Shown here: positions 4,924 through 13,615 of the stretch, one piece after another | Numbering within the stretch: the stretch's first letter is position 1 | Layout of the letters: each line of letters starts with the position of its first letter | From: an uncultured Clostridia bacterium | GTDB taxonomy: Bacteria; Bacillota; Dehalobacteriia; UBA4068; JAAVYR01 | Assembly (NCBI GenBank): GCA_946562005.1 | Contig: CAMNVD010000025.1 | Span: 1 to 13,734 of the forward strand | Reading direction: 5' to 3' | Length of the DNA stretch: 13,734 nucleotides | The notes under the pieces: generated by a model | What the model was told of the DNA's origin: nothing | Database searches by the model: none | What the model saw: only the letters and a program-made list of their open reading frames with translations | Translations under genes and position numbers: made by a program

Positions 4924-6219
4924 TTATTTTGAGACGATTCTTTGCGCAGATTTTCTTGCTTCTGCGATAACCCTTTCCTCATCAATATGAAGCAGCTGAT
5001 AATCTTTCATTAGGCATTCCCCATTTACCAGCATTGTTTTCACATTACTGCCATTTGCCGCATAGACAAGGTCAGATATCTTATCATGTCCAGGCTGCAT
5101 ATGCAGTTGATTCAAATCCACAAAAATCATATCTGCTTTTTTTCCAGGAGATAAAGTACCAATCTCTTGCTCCAGATGAAGAGCCTTCGCCCCATTCACA
5201 GTCGCAAAAGTCAAGACTTCACCTGCCGGCAACACCGTAGGATTCCCTGTAAGCCCCTTCTGTAATAAAGCAGCAATCCGCATTTCTTCAAACATATCCA
5301 AGTTGTTATTACTGCAAGAACTGTCCGTACCAATAGAGATAAGGATACCCTTATCCAGCATTTTTGTAATAGGTGCGATGCCATTGCCCAGCTTTAAGTT
5401 GCTCCGTGGATCGTGGGCTACAGCTACCCCATATTCCGCCAAGATACTTATTTCTGCCTCTGACACATGGACTAGGTGAGCGCCTAATACCGGCACCTCA
5501 AAAAAACCAATTTCCCCCAGTTTTTCTACTTGCCGCTTCCCATATTTCTCCAGATAATCCGCCTGCTCACTTTGGGTCTCTGCCACATGAATATTCAGGA
5601 ACGTACCCAGCCTTTTCGCTTCTTGCACCATTTCCTGCAAAAAGTCCGGTGGGCAGAGATAGGGCGAATGGGGAGAAAGACAAGCCGTAATCCGCCCAGC
5701 CGCTGCTCCTTGCCATTTTGTATAAAAATCACAAGACTCCTTAAGTTTTACCGCACTATGGTCGATACAACGGCTAATATTAGCCCGGATACCGGTTTCT
5801 TTTACAGCTTCTGCAAGCGCATCAGCAAAAAAATACATATCTGAAAAACAAGTGGTTCCGCTCTTCAGCATCTCACAGATGGAAACCATACTGCCCCAAT
5901 AAACATCTTCTGGGGTCATTTTGTCTTCTACAGGAAAGACCCGCTCAAAAAGCCAAGTATTGAGCGGTAAATCGTCACCATAACCCCTGAGTAAGGACAT
6001 GGCAGCATGACCATGCGTATTAACAAGCCCAGGCATTACCAAACAGTCTTTTCCGTCTATGATTTCAGCTCGCGCTATTTCCTGCTGGCTAAGATGGGCG
6101 CCCACTGCCTGGATTTTATCAGCCTCAATCAAAATCTCGCCGAGAAAAGGCGGACATAATCTCCCATCAATCTCTTGTTCCATTGTAAGAATATAGGCAT
6201 TTTTCACTAATTTTTTCAT
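4924..6219 (-). CDS. mtaD: 5'-methylthioadenosine/S-adenosylhomocysteine deaminase (amidohydrolase)
   Basis: Zinc-dependent amidohydrolase expected to deaminate methylthioadenosine, S-adenosylhomocysteine or 5'-deoxyadenosine to the inosine analogues, in the cytosol. The 431 residues match the family length. Landmarks are the metal HxH of VNTHGHAAM (H69, H71), DDLPLNTWL, GTTCFSDMYF (121-130), SPHSPY (182-187), the metal/catalytic HVAET (H211, E214), GAHLVH (H248), DPRSNLKLGNGIAPI (270-284) and the metal aspartate in IGTDSSCSNNNLDMFEEMR (D299). The C-terminal composite beta domain has IGTLSPGKKADMIFVDL. It follows the phosphorylase gene by 28 bp, so the two are probably co-transcribed and act in sequence. 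Choice among the three substrates is not possible from sequence. AGGA precedes the ATG by 7 bases. Confidence 0.92.
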   Translation of the reverse strand: MKKLVKNAYILTMEQEIDGRLCPPFLGEILIEADKIQAVGAHLSQQEIARAEIIDGKDCLVMPGLVNTHGHAAMSLLRGYGDDLPLNTWLFERVFPVEDKMTPEDVYWGSMVSICEMLKSGTTCFSDMYFFADALAEAVKETGIRANISRCIDHSAVKLKESCDFYTKWQGAAAGRITACLSPHSPYLCPPDFLQEMVQEAKRLGTFLNIHVAETQSEQADYLEKYGKRQVEKLGEIGFFEVPVLGAHLVHVSEAEISILAEYGVAVAHDPRSNLKLGNGIAPITKMLDKGILISIGTDSSCSNNNLDMFEEMRIAALLQKGLTGNPTVLPAGEVLTFATVNGAKALHLEQEIGTLSPGKKADMIFVDLNQLHMQPGHDKISDLVYAANGSNVKTMLVNGECLMKDYQLLHIDEERVIAEARKSAQRIVSK

Positions 6220-6247
6220 AAAGAATCCTACTTTTCTCTATTTTCTG

Positions 6248-7039
6248 TTATACCCCCTGAGACCATTTCTGGCAATGACACCGCCGAATCGGCTCCAAAT
6301 CTGTAATAACTTGCGTCAAAAGTATAACGATTTTTTCTTCTAGTTGCTCCATATCAAAACAGATAATATCTTCTTCCCCAGCTCCAGTCGTACCAGCCGC
6401 TGGATTCATAGACATGGCAAGGCTGGCATAGCAAATACCAAGCTCCCGGCAAAGGGTCGCTTCTGTAGCAGAGGTCATACCGACCACTTCGCCACCTAGG
6501 ATAGAAAAAGCTTTAATTTCCGCTGCTGTTTCAAAGCGAGGCCCTTCCGTGCAAACATAGACCAAATCCGGCACCAAAGAAATCCCTAACTTTTCCCCAG
6601 CACGAAGAAAGACATCATTCATCTCCCGACAATACGGATAAGTCATATCGACAAATTTCCCCTGTTCCAAGAGAGCCCCTTGGTAAAAAGAGGACTTTCG
6701 TCCCTTGGTGAAATCAATAAATTGTCCTAAAAGTCCCAGCGTACCAGGAGGAAAATCCTCCCGTAAAGAGCCGACTGCAGCAGTTCCGATAATCCGCGCT
6801 ACCCCCAGCATAGAGAAGGCATAAATATTTGCCTGATAATTGACGCAATGGGGCAGGATGGTATGGGCTTTGTCATAGCCATGACGATTAATAAAATAGA
6901 TTTCCTTCCCACCTAGCTCTCCCTTGAGCAGATAAACACTGCCATAAGGCGTATTTACAGTGACGCCTTGCGCATACGCACCAATGAGCGCAGAATTTTG
7001 AATGCCAGTACCGCCAATGATACCAATTTTTTCTTTCAT
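6248..7039 (-). CDS. methylthioinosine/methylthioadenosine phosphorylase family, probably methylthioinosine type
   Basis: Trimeric purine nucleoside phosphorylase of the MTAP/MTIP family. It cleaves the nucleoside with phosphate to release the base and 5-methylthioribose-1-phosphate. The 263 residues are normal. They contain IGIIGGTGI (5-13), NTPYGSV, the phosphate-site NRHG (51-54), HCVNYQANIYAF (64-75), GSLREDFPPG (90-99), CTEGPRFET (163-171) and GMTSATEATLCRELGICYASLAM (187-209). At the base-recognition site, where human MTAP has ATDYD with two aspartates for adenine, this protein has SMNPAAG with Asn212. From memory, Pseudomonas methylthioinosine phosphorylase has NPAAG there and 6-oxopurine enzymes use Asn. 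Together with mtaD next door, this favours methylthioinosine (or 5'-deoxyinosine) as substrate. It starts 18 bp after ftsY with AGGAG 8 bases before the ATG. The family is secure; the specificity is inferred. Confidence 0.85.
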   Translation of the reverse strand: MKEKIGIIGGTGIQNSALIGAYAQGVTVNTPYGSVYLLKGELGGKEIYFINRHGYDKAHTILPHCVNYQANIYAFSMLGVARIIGTAAVGSLREDFPPGTLGLLGQFIDFTKGRKSSFYQGALLEQGKFVDMTYPYCREMNDVFLRAGEKLGISLVPDLVYVCTEGPRFETAAEIKAFSILGGEVVGMTSATEATLCRELGICYASLAMSMNPAAGTTGAGEEDIICFDMEQLEEKIVILLTQVITDLEPIRRCHCQKWSQGV

Positions 7040-7057
7040 CTCTTCTGCTCCTGTTTG

Positions 7058-7969
7058 CTACTCAAACAATGCCCGAGCAAAGTCTTCCGGTACAAACTCT
7101 CTTAAATCGTCAATGCCTTCCCCAACGCCAATCATCCGTACCGGCAGATTTAGCTCATTCTTAATGCCGATAACCACACCGCCTTTCGCAGTACCATCCA
7201 GCTTGGTTAGGATTAGCCCAGTTAGCGGCACCGCCTCACCGAAAATTTTCGCTTGAGAAATAGCATTTTGCCCAGTGGTAGCGTCTAATACCAAAAGCAC
7301 CTCCGGCTGAATGTCCGGCGCTTCCCTGCTAATAATACGGCCCATTTTTTCCAGTTCTGCCATAAGATTAGCTTTGTTTTGTAAGCGACCTGCCGTGTCA
7401 ATAATAAGCACATCAGTCTTCCTGGCAATGGCCGCTTTCATAGCGTCAAAAACCACTGCCGCCGGGTCTGAACCCTCCTGGTGATGGATAACGTCTACAC
7501 CTACCCGTTCCCCCCAGACCATCAGCTGGTCGATAGCTGCTGCCCGGAAGGTGTCCGCCGCCGCCAAAAGCACTTTGTTATTCTCACTAAGGAAATAATT
7601 GGCAAGCTTGCCAATGGTAGTAGTTTTGCCTACCCCGTTGACGCCTACCATGAGGATAATATTTAATTCTCCTTTTCTCATAGGGAAACCACTTTCCCCT
7701 GTGGTTAAGATTTTGCTAATCTCTTCTTGGAGCACAGGCTTTAACTGTTCAGCATCTTTAATATGGTCCTCTTTCACCCGAGCCCGCAATCTATCTACCA
7801 GGAGGAGCGCTGTTTCCACGCCCACATCCCCTTGAATCAACGCTTCTTCCAGCTCTTCATATAAATCTTCATCTATTTTCCGCCCCAGAGAAAACACCGT
7901 ATCTACGGTGCTGGCAAAGCCTTCTTTGGTTTTAGATAACCCTGCTTTTAATTTTTCAAAAAAACCCAT
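7058..7969 (-). CDS. ftsY: signal recognition particle receptor FtsY
   Basis: Membrane-associated GTPase that docks the Ffh-ribosome complex at the translocon. The 303 residues form a minimal NG-domain protein that lacks the long acidic A domain of E. coli FtsY. The start MGFFEKLKAGLSKTKEGF is the usual amphipathic membrane-targeting helix. The G domain shows the P-loop GVNGVGKTTT (109-118), AADTFRAAA (137-145), DTAGRLQNKANLM (191-203), TKLDGTAKGG (255-264) and GVGEGIDDLREF (281-292). A strong AGGAGG lies 7 bases before the ATG. It follows smc by 33 bp, the Firmicutes order smc-ftsY, but its usual follower ylxM is displaced by two salvage genes. Confidence 0.98.
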   Translation of the reverse strand: MGFFEKLKAGLSKTKEGFASTVDTVFSLGRKIDEDLYEELEEALIQGDVGVETALLLVDRLRARVKEDHIKDAEQLKPVLQEEISKILTTGESGFPMRKGELNIILMVGVNGVGKTTTIGKLANYFLSENNKVLLAAADTFRAAAIDQLMVWGERVGVDVIHHQEGSDPAAVVFDAMKAAIARKTDVLIIDTAGRLQNKANLMAELEKMGRIISREAPDIQPEVLLVLDATTGQNAISQAKIFGEAVPLTGLILTKLDGTAKGGVVIGIKNELNLPVRMIGVGEGIDDLREFVPEDFARALFE

Positions 7970-8002
7970 TGTCTTTCCTCCTCATTGATTCGTTACAATA
8001 TC

Positions 8003-11000
8003 CTAACTGATTTTCTCCACATCCTGTAAAGAAACAGAAATAAGCTTCGATACCCCTTCTTCCGCCATAGTTACCCCCCAGAGAGAGTCGGCCACTTCCA
8101 TCGTACCCTGACGGTGAGAAATCAATAAAAACTGGGTGCTAGCTGCAAAGTCTGCTAGATAATTGGCAAAACGAGAAACATTAGCCTCATCCAATGCAGC
8201 GTCAATCTCATCTAAAAGACAAAACGGACTAGGCTTTACTTTTAAAAGCGCTAGCATCAAGGCCACCCCAATGATGGTCTTTTCCCCGCCAGAAAGCAGA
8301 TTATAGTTGCTAATCTTTTTCCCCGGCAACTGTACAGAAATATCCACCCCGGTATAGAGCATATTTTCTGCGTCTGTCAGTAAGAGACTTGCGCTCCCCC
8401 CCCCGAATAAATGCCGGAAAGTATGGTCAAATTCCTTACTCACCTGATGGAACGTTTCGCCAAAACGCTTCACCATGATAATGTCCATTTCCTTAATAAC
8501 CTTTTCCAGAGAGCCTTTTGCTTCTGTCAAATCCTGCTGCTGTTCTATTAAAAACTCATAACGGTCTTTGCTTTCCCGATATTCTTCGATAGCCCCTAGA
8601 TTAATGGTACCTAGTGCCGCTATAGCCGTTTGCAGACGGATAATATCTTTTTTAACATCTTTCACGGTTGTCCCCTCTACCATATGGAGACAAGCCTGAG
8701 CAAAGTTCATTTCATATTTTTCCCAAAGTTTTGCTGCCTCATTCTCCCAGTCTGTTTCCAGCCGGGCCTTTTGCACTTCCTTCTCGTGGACGCTTTGCTG
8801 CAAAGCGCTTACAGTAGGCCGCAACTTCTGGATACCTGATTCCAGTCGCTCGATGGTATCTGCGTCTGCGCCCAAGCTATGACGAATTTCTGCAATAGCC
8901 TGTTCCGCTGTGACAATGGCCTGTCCTAAAGTTAAGACGACTCCTTCTGCCGTTACCCTGTCTTTTTCATGGTTCTCAATTTCCGCAGACCAGATAGAAA
9001 TATCCCATTGCTTCTCTTCTTTTTGTTCAGCCATAGTCTGTCCTTCTTCTTCCAGACGACTGATTTCTTTACAAATCCCCACCAATTCTTGTTCTATTTT
9101 CGCATAGTGGATTTTCGTTTCCGTGAGACCTTGTTGCCCACGAGCAAAACTATCCCGCAATTGTAACAGCAGCTGTTCCTCAGCAGTTATCTGGGCTACT
9201 GTTTCTTCCATCTGCGCTAGGTCCGCTGCCAGCTCTTGATTTATCTCCCTTTTATCCAGCTCTACATCTTCTATTTGCGCCGCAAGCTCCTTCGCCTCCT
9301 GCTCATAAGCCGCATATACTTTTTTTGTCTCCTGCAAAAGGTGTTCTGCCTGCTGTTCATCTTTTTCCAGAGCCAGCTGGGCTAATTCCAACTGATGAAT
9401 TTTACCGCTGTTTTCTTTATTTACCTGTTCCAGCTGTTCTCGTTCCGCTTTTAATGCGTCATATTTTTCTTTATAAGTTTGGTGTTCCTTTAACTTAGCG
9501 TCTAATTCTGACTCTGCTGCCACCAATGCATTTTTCCGGCCCAATAGGTCGCCAGTCTTTTTCTGTCGGCTTCCCCCGGTAAGAGACCCGCCAACGCTAA
9601 CAATATCCCCCTCCAGTGTCACCACCCGGAAACTATATTTACTCTTCCGAGCCACAGCCGTTGCTGCGTCTAGATTTTCCGCCACCAGAATATTAGCCAG
9701 TAGATAATTAGCAGCGATTTCTACTTCTTTTGCATAGGTCACCAGGTCTACAGCCCGTCCTATGATACCATTTGCCTTCGTATAGTCAGAGATGGCGCTC
9801 GAGTTCCGCACCTGCAATGCGTCTAATGGCAATAATGTAGCGCGGCCAGCATTTTTCTGTTTCAAATAACCAATGACAGATTTCGCCTGCTGTTCTGTAC
9901 CCACTACGATATTTTGCAGGCTACCGCCTAAGGCTGTCTCTATGGCCACACTATAAGCAGGAGGTACCGAAAACAAATCAGCCACCACGCCGATAATACC
10001 GCCACAAGAAGCTTGTCCCTGTTTTTTCCCTAGGACAGCCGCTTTTACACCAGGATAATAACCGTCAAAGCTTTCTTCCATATCTTTAAGCATATTGACA
10101 CGAGCCTGAAGAGAATTAATCTGAAAACGCACTGTCGTTTCCGCTTCTCCCGCCTGTTGCAATTTAGCGGTAAAGGCGGCTAGTTGTTCATTGATTTTTT
10201 GGTTTTCCTCCTTCAGGGCCGCCATATCCTTACGGTTCTGCCTAATACTGGTGCCAATATCCTCTAACTGTCCATAAAAGAGTTCCTGTTGCTTTTTGTT
10301 TTCCAATTGCAACTGTTTACCTTTTTCTATCTGAATCTGTTTATTTTCCACAGACTGGTCTAATAAAGCCAGCTGCTGCCGAAAATCTTGAATTTTCTTC
10401 TGTACACTTTCTTGCCGCTGCTGGATTTGGGCAATCTTTTCCTGCTCCAGCGCAATGTCATCCTCACCGGCCGCCTGACTCCCTTCACCTTTGGCTAGGT
10501 CAGCCTTAATTGCGGCTATTTTCTCTTCCGTCTGTTTCTGGTTCTCCCTTAGTTCGGTTATTTTTTCTTGGTTTTCTTCCCGGTTTTTGTCCAGTTCTGC
10601 TATTTCCTTTTCCAGACGGGTAATATTTTCTTTTAATACTTGTATCTTTGATTGGGCCACCGTGATAAGGCTTTGTTGCCGCTCCCTTTCATTTTTGCTG
10701 TCAAAAAGTTGCTGTTGCAGTGCGCTTACCTTCTCACTGCTTTCCTGGGTTGCTAGGCGCAAGGCGGCTAACTCCGCTTCCTGTTTTGCAAGGGTTGCCT
10801 CTTTTCCCCATAATGTTTGTTGTTCCTGGGAAAAGTCCTTCTCTATAGCCTGCATTCCCTGGTGCAAATCTTGCATCACCAAAGCAGAAAGAGTAATATC
10901 GCATTGTTTTTTTTCTGCTTCTAACTGCAAAAATTTCTCAGCAGAGATACTTTGCTGTTTTAAAGGCTCCAAACGTCCCTCCAAATCAAACACAATATCA

Positions 11001-11575
11001 CTGATGCGTTCCAGGCTTCGTTCCGTATCTGCCAATTTCCTTACAGCTTCCTTTTTCCGGTTACGATATTTTACGATACCCGCAGCCTCCTCAATGATGC
11101 CACGCCGGTCCTCTGGCTTTGCAGAGACGATTTCACTGACCTGCCCTTGTCCGATAATAGAAAGACCGTCTGCACCAATACCCGTATCTGCAAAACAATT
11201 AATAATATCTTTCAATCGGCAAGATTTCCCATTCAGCAGGTATTCACTTTCCCCGGTACGATATGTCTTTCTAGTAACAGCTACTTCCGCATAATCCAGC
11301 GGGATTGTGCCGTCACTATTGTCAAAGGTGATAGTAACCTCCGCAAAACCTAATGGTTTCCGATTCTTAGATCCCGCAAAAATGACGTCTTCCATTTTGC
11401 TGCCACGCAGATTTTTTGCGCTTTGCTCCCCCAACACCCAACGGATAGCATCCGCCACATTGGATTTTCCGCTGCCATTAGGACCCACAATGCAAGAAAT
11501 CCCCTTAGAAAACTGGATTTTCGTTTTATTGGTAAAAGATTTGAACCCACAAACCTCTAATTCTTTTAAATACAT
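8003..11575 (-). CDS. smc: chromosome segregation ATPase SMC
   Basis: Core ATPase of bacterial condensin, acting with ScpA and ScpB (not in this window) to organise and separate the chromosome. The 1190 residues have the standard layout. The N-terminal ATPase half has Walker A GPNGSGKSN (31-39) and WVLGEQSAKNLRGSKMEDVIFAGS (46-69). A first coiled coil covers about 165-500. The hinge (about 505-670) has YYPGVKAAVL, GIIGVVADLF, IETALGGSLQNIVV and VGGSLTGGSR. The return coil covers about 680-1000. The C-terminal half has FGGGSASLLL, the ABC signature LLSGGEK (1093-1099) and Walker B CLLDEIDAALDEANV (1119-1133). A G9 run encodes the FGGG segment. Its own candidate promoter and an upstream terminator suggest it heads a new transcript with ftsY and the salvage genes. 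Confidence 0.98.
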   Translation of the reverse strand: MYLKELEVCGFKSFTNKTKIQFSKGISCIVGPNGSGKSNVADAIRWVLGEQSAKNLRGSKMEDVIFAGSKNRKPLGFAEVTITFDNSDGTIPLDYAEVAVTRKTYRTGESEYLLNGKSCRLKDIINCFADTGIGADGLSIIGQGQVSEIVSAKPEDRRGIIEEAAGIVKYRNRKKEAVRKLADTERSLERISDIVFDLEGRLEPLKQQSISAEKFLQLEAEKKQCDITLSALVMQDLHQGMQAIEKDFSQEQQTLWGKEATLAKQEAELAALRLATQESSEKVSALQQQLFDSKNERERQQSLITVAQSKIQVLKENITRLEKEIAELDKNREENQEKITELRENQKQTEEKIAAIKADLAKGEGSQAAGEDDIALEQEKIAQIQQRQESVQKKIQDFRQQLALLDQSVENKQIQIEKGKQLQLENKKQQELFYGQLEDIGTSIRQNRKDMAALKEENQKINEQLAAFTAKLQQAGEAETTVRFQINSLQARVNMLKDMEESFDGYYPGVKAAVLGKKQGQASCGGIIGVVADLFSVPPAYSVAIETALGGSLQNIVVGTEQQAKSVIGYLKQKNAGRATLLPLDALQVRNSSAISDYTKANGIIGRAVDLVTYAKEVEIAANYLLANILVAENLDAATAVARKSKYSFRVVTLEGDIVSVGGSLTGGSRQKKTGDLLGRKNALVAAESELDAKLKEHQTYKEKYDALKAEREQLEQVNKENSGKIHQLELAQLALEKDEQQAEHLLQETKKVYAAYEQEAKELAAQIEDVELDKREINQELAADLAQMEETVAQITAEEQLLLQLRDSFARGQQGLTETKIHYAKIEQELVGICKEISRLEEEGQTMAEQKEEKQWDISIWSAEIENHEKDRVTAEGVVLTLGQAIVTAEQAIAEIRHSLGADADTIERLESGIQKLRPTVSALQQSVHEKEVQKARLETDWENEAAKLWEKYEMNFAQACLHMVEGTTVKDVKKDIIRLQTAIAALGTINLGAIEEYRESKDRYEFLIEQQQDLTEAKGSLEKVIKEMDIIMVKRFGETFHQVSKEFDHTFRHLFGGGSASLLLTDAENMLYTGVDISVQLPGKKISNYNLLSGGEKTIIGVALMLALLKVKPSPFCLLDEIDAALDEANVSRFANYLADFAASTQFLLISHRQGTMEVADSLWGVTMAEEGVSKLISVSLQDVEKIS

Positions 11576-11608
11576 AGTTACCCCTACTAAAAACGTATTT
11601 TACATATT

Positions 11609-11638
11609 ATTTTATCACAATCACAGGATAAGAAACAA
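11609..11638 (-). promoter_or_regulatory. candidate promoter for smc
   Basis: Minus strand: TTGTTT (11633-11638), an 18-base spacer, then TAAAAT (11609-11614) preceded by TGA, an extended -10 form. It sits between the terminator of the preceding gene and smc, 34 bases before the ATG. The -35 box is weak; the extended -10 improves the case. Confidence 0.5.
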
Positions 11639-11649
11639 CAATATTCAGT

Positions 11650-11699
11650 CCACAAAAGAAAGAAAACACTTTCTGCCCCAATATTGCAAAAAGTGTTTT
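11650..11699 (-). terminator. intrinsic terminator after the radical SAM gene
   Basis: On the minus strand, AAAACACTTTTTGC (11686-11699) pairs with GCAGAAAGTGTTTT (11663-11676). This gives 14 base pairs, one of them T-G, around the 9-base loop AATATTGGG. It is followed by CTTTCTTTTGTGG, a T-rich but interrupted tail. The first base of the stem is within the stop codon of the radical SAM gene. Confidence 0.75.
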
Positions 11700-12787
11700 T
11701 AATGTCCCGCTATCTTCATAGCTATCTTTTTGGTATAAGCCGTTAAGAAATCCTGCCAACACAGACAGACAGAACAACCATTATCTTGCTGAAATCTAAT
11801 TTCATGGCCGCAAAGATTATCTCCTGGTAATATTTCTATTTCCTGCCCATATGTATGTCGCAGTTGCATTAAGTTTATCTTTTTCTGTCCGATATAAGTA
11901 GAAAGCTGCTTTCCCGGCACCAAGAAACAGCCCGTTTTATTTTGGACACCATCTGCCGCTAATAGCATCCTACATTGTTCCAGGGCCAAGGCACTCTGGA
12001 CTAATTGCCCAAAGGCAGGATGAAAAGCGCCAGCCATCACAGCACCGCCTTCAGAAATATCCTCCGTCGGCTGCAAACCAATGCGGATGATTTGAATATT
12101 TTTTAGAATAAAAAAGGTAGCCATATCTCGGCACCACACCACCGCCTCCGTAACAGATAAGGGCTGGTAGCTACCAGCTTGATACATATCGTAAAGAGGC
12201 GTATCAGCTAGTACAACTGCCGGATAGATGCGTACCCCCTCCGGCTGCCAGGCGGCTGTCTGCTGCGCACCGCTTACCGCCTGCTCATAGCTATCCCCCG
12301 GCAGCCCCGGCAACAGTTGAATGATTAGCTGAAAGCCATATGCCTTTATCAAGTCTACAGCCCGGCAAATATCTGCATAGGTATGTCCCCGTCCTGCCTT
12401 GGCTAGCACCTCATCATTGAGGGACTGGACGCCGATTTCGATAGTGTCCACCCCATATTGCTGCAACTGCCGCAACCTCTCCGCATCAATATAGTCCGGA
12501 CGGGTGGAAATACGAATGTGCGATACTGCGCCGGTTTCCTTTTGTTTATAGGCAGGCGCTAATAATTTGCATTGCACCTCCCAGGGAAGCCCAGTGAAAC
12601 TGCCGCCGTAAAAGGCGATTTCCATACTATCCTCCGGCCGCAACTGTTCGATATCCTGCCAAATACCAGCAAAATCAATGGTCGCACTCCTACCTGTAAT
12701 ACGATGCTGATTACAAAATACACATTGATTCGGGCATCCCTGATGGGGAATAAAGAATGGTAATATGCGCCGTTTTGCCTTTGCCAT
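11699..12787 (-). CDS. Elp3-like radical SAM protein without acetyltransferase domain
   Basis: Radical S-adenosylmethionine enzyme related to the catalytic core of elongator protein 3 and to a conserved Firmicutes family often found between rnc and smc. Its substrate is unknown to me. The 362 residues start with the iron-sulfur motif GCPNQCVFCNQ (C18, C22, C25), followed by IAFYGGSFTGLP (57-68, with the family GGSF), IRISTRPDYID (91-101), VDTIEIGVQSLND (113-125), GRGHTY and IIQLLPGLPGDS (155-166). The later IIRIGLQPTEDISEGGAVMAGAFHPAFGQLV (233-263) is typical of the family. There is no GNAT acetyltransferase domain, so it is not a full Elp3. A C-terminal cysteine group, CSVCLC (338-343), may bind a metal. 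It begins 5 bp after the rnc stop, with an AAGG just before the ATG, implying tight coupling. Confidence 0.88.
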   Translation of the reverse strand: MAKAKRRILPFFIPHQGCPNQCVFCNQHRITGRSATIDFAGIWQDIEQLRPEDSMEIAFYGGSFTGLPWEVQCKLLAPAYKQKETGAVSHIRISTRPDYIDAERLRQLQQYGVDTIEIGVQSLNDEVLAKAGRGHTYADICRAVDLIKAYGFQLIIQLLPGLPGDSYEQAVSGAQQTAAWQPEGVRIYPAVVLADTPLYDMYQAGSYQPLSVTEAVVWCRDMATFFILKNIQIIRIGLQPTEDISEGGAVMAGAFHPAFGQLVQSALALEQCRMLLAADGVQNKTGCFLVPGKQLSTYIGQKKINLMQLRHTYGQEIEILPGDNLCGHEIRFQQDNGCSVCLCWQDFLTAYTKKIAMKIAGH

Positions 12788-12792
12788 AGGCC

Positions 12793-13548
12793 TTATTTTC
12801 CCTTCTTATTCTCTTTTAAGAGATACTTCCAATTGTTTTGTTTTTCCAGAGCATCTTTAGCGCTGTGCTGCTCGGCCTCTTTTTTACTTTTCCCCTCGCC
12901 CACACCTACCAGTTCTTCCCGGTAATAAACGCCCATGCGATAGCTCTTATCATGGTCGGGCCCCCAATCCTCTAACAGAAGATAAGTCACAGGGCCTAGA
13001 TTTACCTTTTGCACCAATTCCTGTAGCATACTCTTATAATCCTGCGTATGATATTGGTCTACAGAGGAGATGGCAAAAGCTAATTCTTTTAAGACAAACC
13101 TCCTTGCCGCCTCAATGCCCTGGTCTAAATAAAGAGCCCCCAATACCGCCTCAAAGGTATCCGCAAGAACGGAAGGCCGCTTGCCTTCCCCGCCACGGGA
13201 AGCGCCATTCCCCATCATCAATACATCGCCAAAGCCCAACCGCTCTGCCGCCATAGCAAGGGAGCCCTCGCAAACCACAGAAGCACGCATACGAGTCAGA
13301 TATCCTTCATCTACTTCAGGATAAGCAGCATAAAAATACTCTCCCATAATGATGCCTAGCACAGCGTCACCTAAAAACTCCAGCCGCTGATTATCCTCCC
13401 AAGCATGGTGTTTGGCCCCTTCAAAATAAGTAGGATGAGTAAATGCCCGTTTTAACTCCCCCAAGCCTCTTTCACTGATGCCTAACTTACGGCTAATTTG
13501 CAATATCTCTTCTGATACATTTGTTAATTTATTTTTTCCTGCTACCAT
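12793..13548 (-). CDS. rnc: ribonuclease III
   Basis: Double-strand-specific endoribonuclease that processes rRNA precursors and structured mRNAs. The 251 residues are slightly longer than average because of short N- and C-terminal additions. The catalytic domain has the family signature NQRLEFLGDAVL (53-64) with E57 and D61, MRASVV, and LADTFEAVLGALYLD (128-142) with D130 and E133. The C-terminal double-stranded-RNA-binding domain begins at QDYKSMLQELVQK (169-181) and includes GVGEGKSKKEAEQHSAKDAL (215-234). The ATG at 13546-13548 has GAGG 8 bases upstream. It lies 67 bp after the acyl-carrier-protein-like frame and immediately before the radical SAM gene; an rnc-smc-ftsY neighbourhood is standard in Firmicutes. 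Confidence 0.97.
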   Translation of the reverse strand: MVAGKNKLTNVSEEILQISRKLGISERGLGELKRAFTHPTYFEGAKHHAWEDNQRLEFLGDAVLGIIMGEYFYAAYPEVDEGYLTRMRASVVCEGSLAMAAERLGFGDVLMMGNGASRGGEGKRPSVLADTFEAVLGALYLDQGIEAARRFVLKELAFAISSVDQYHTQDYKSMLQELVQKVNLGPVTYLLLEDWGPDHDKSYRMGVYYREELVGVGEGKSKKEAEQHSAKDALEKQNNWKYLLKENKKGK

Positions 13549-13615
13549 GATTAAAACCTCTATTTTTTCCTTTTTACATTGCTATCCACTTTAATGTCCA
13601 CCAAAACCTGCTGAT

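Noticed and set aside
10491..11294. 267-codon open frame on the plus strand
   Set aside because: It lies antisense within smc, and its translation is Ser/Phe/Cys-rich with no family resemblance; the smc frame is fully conserved.
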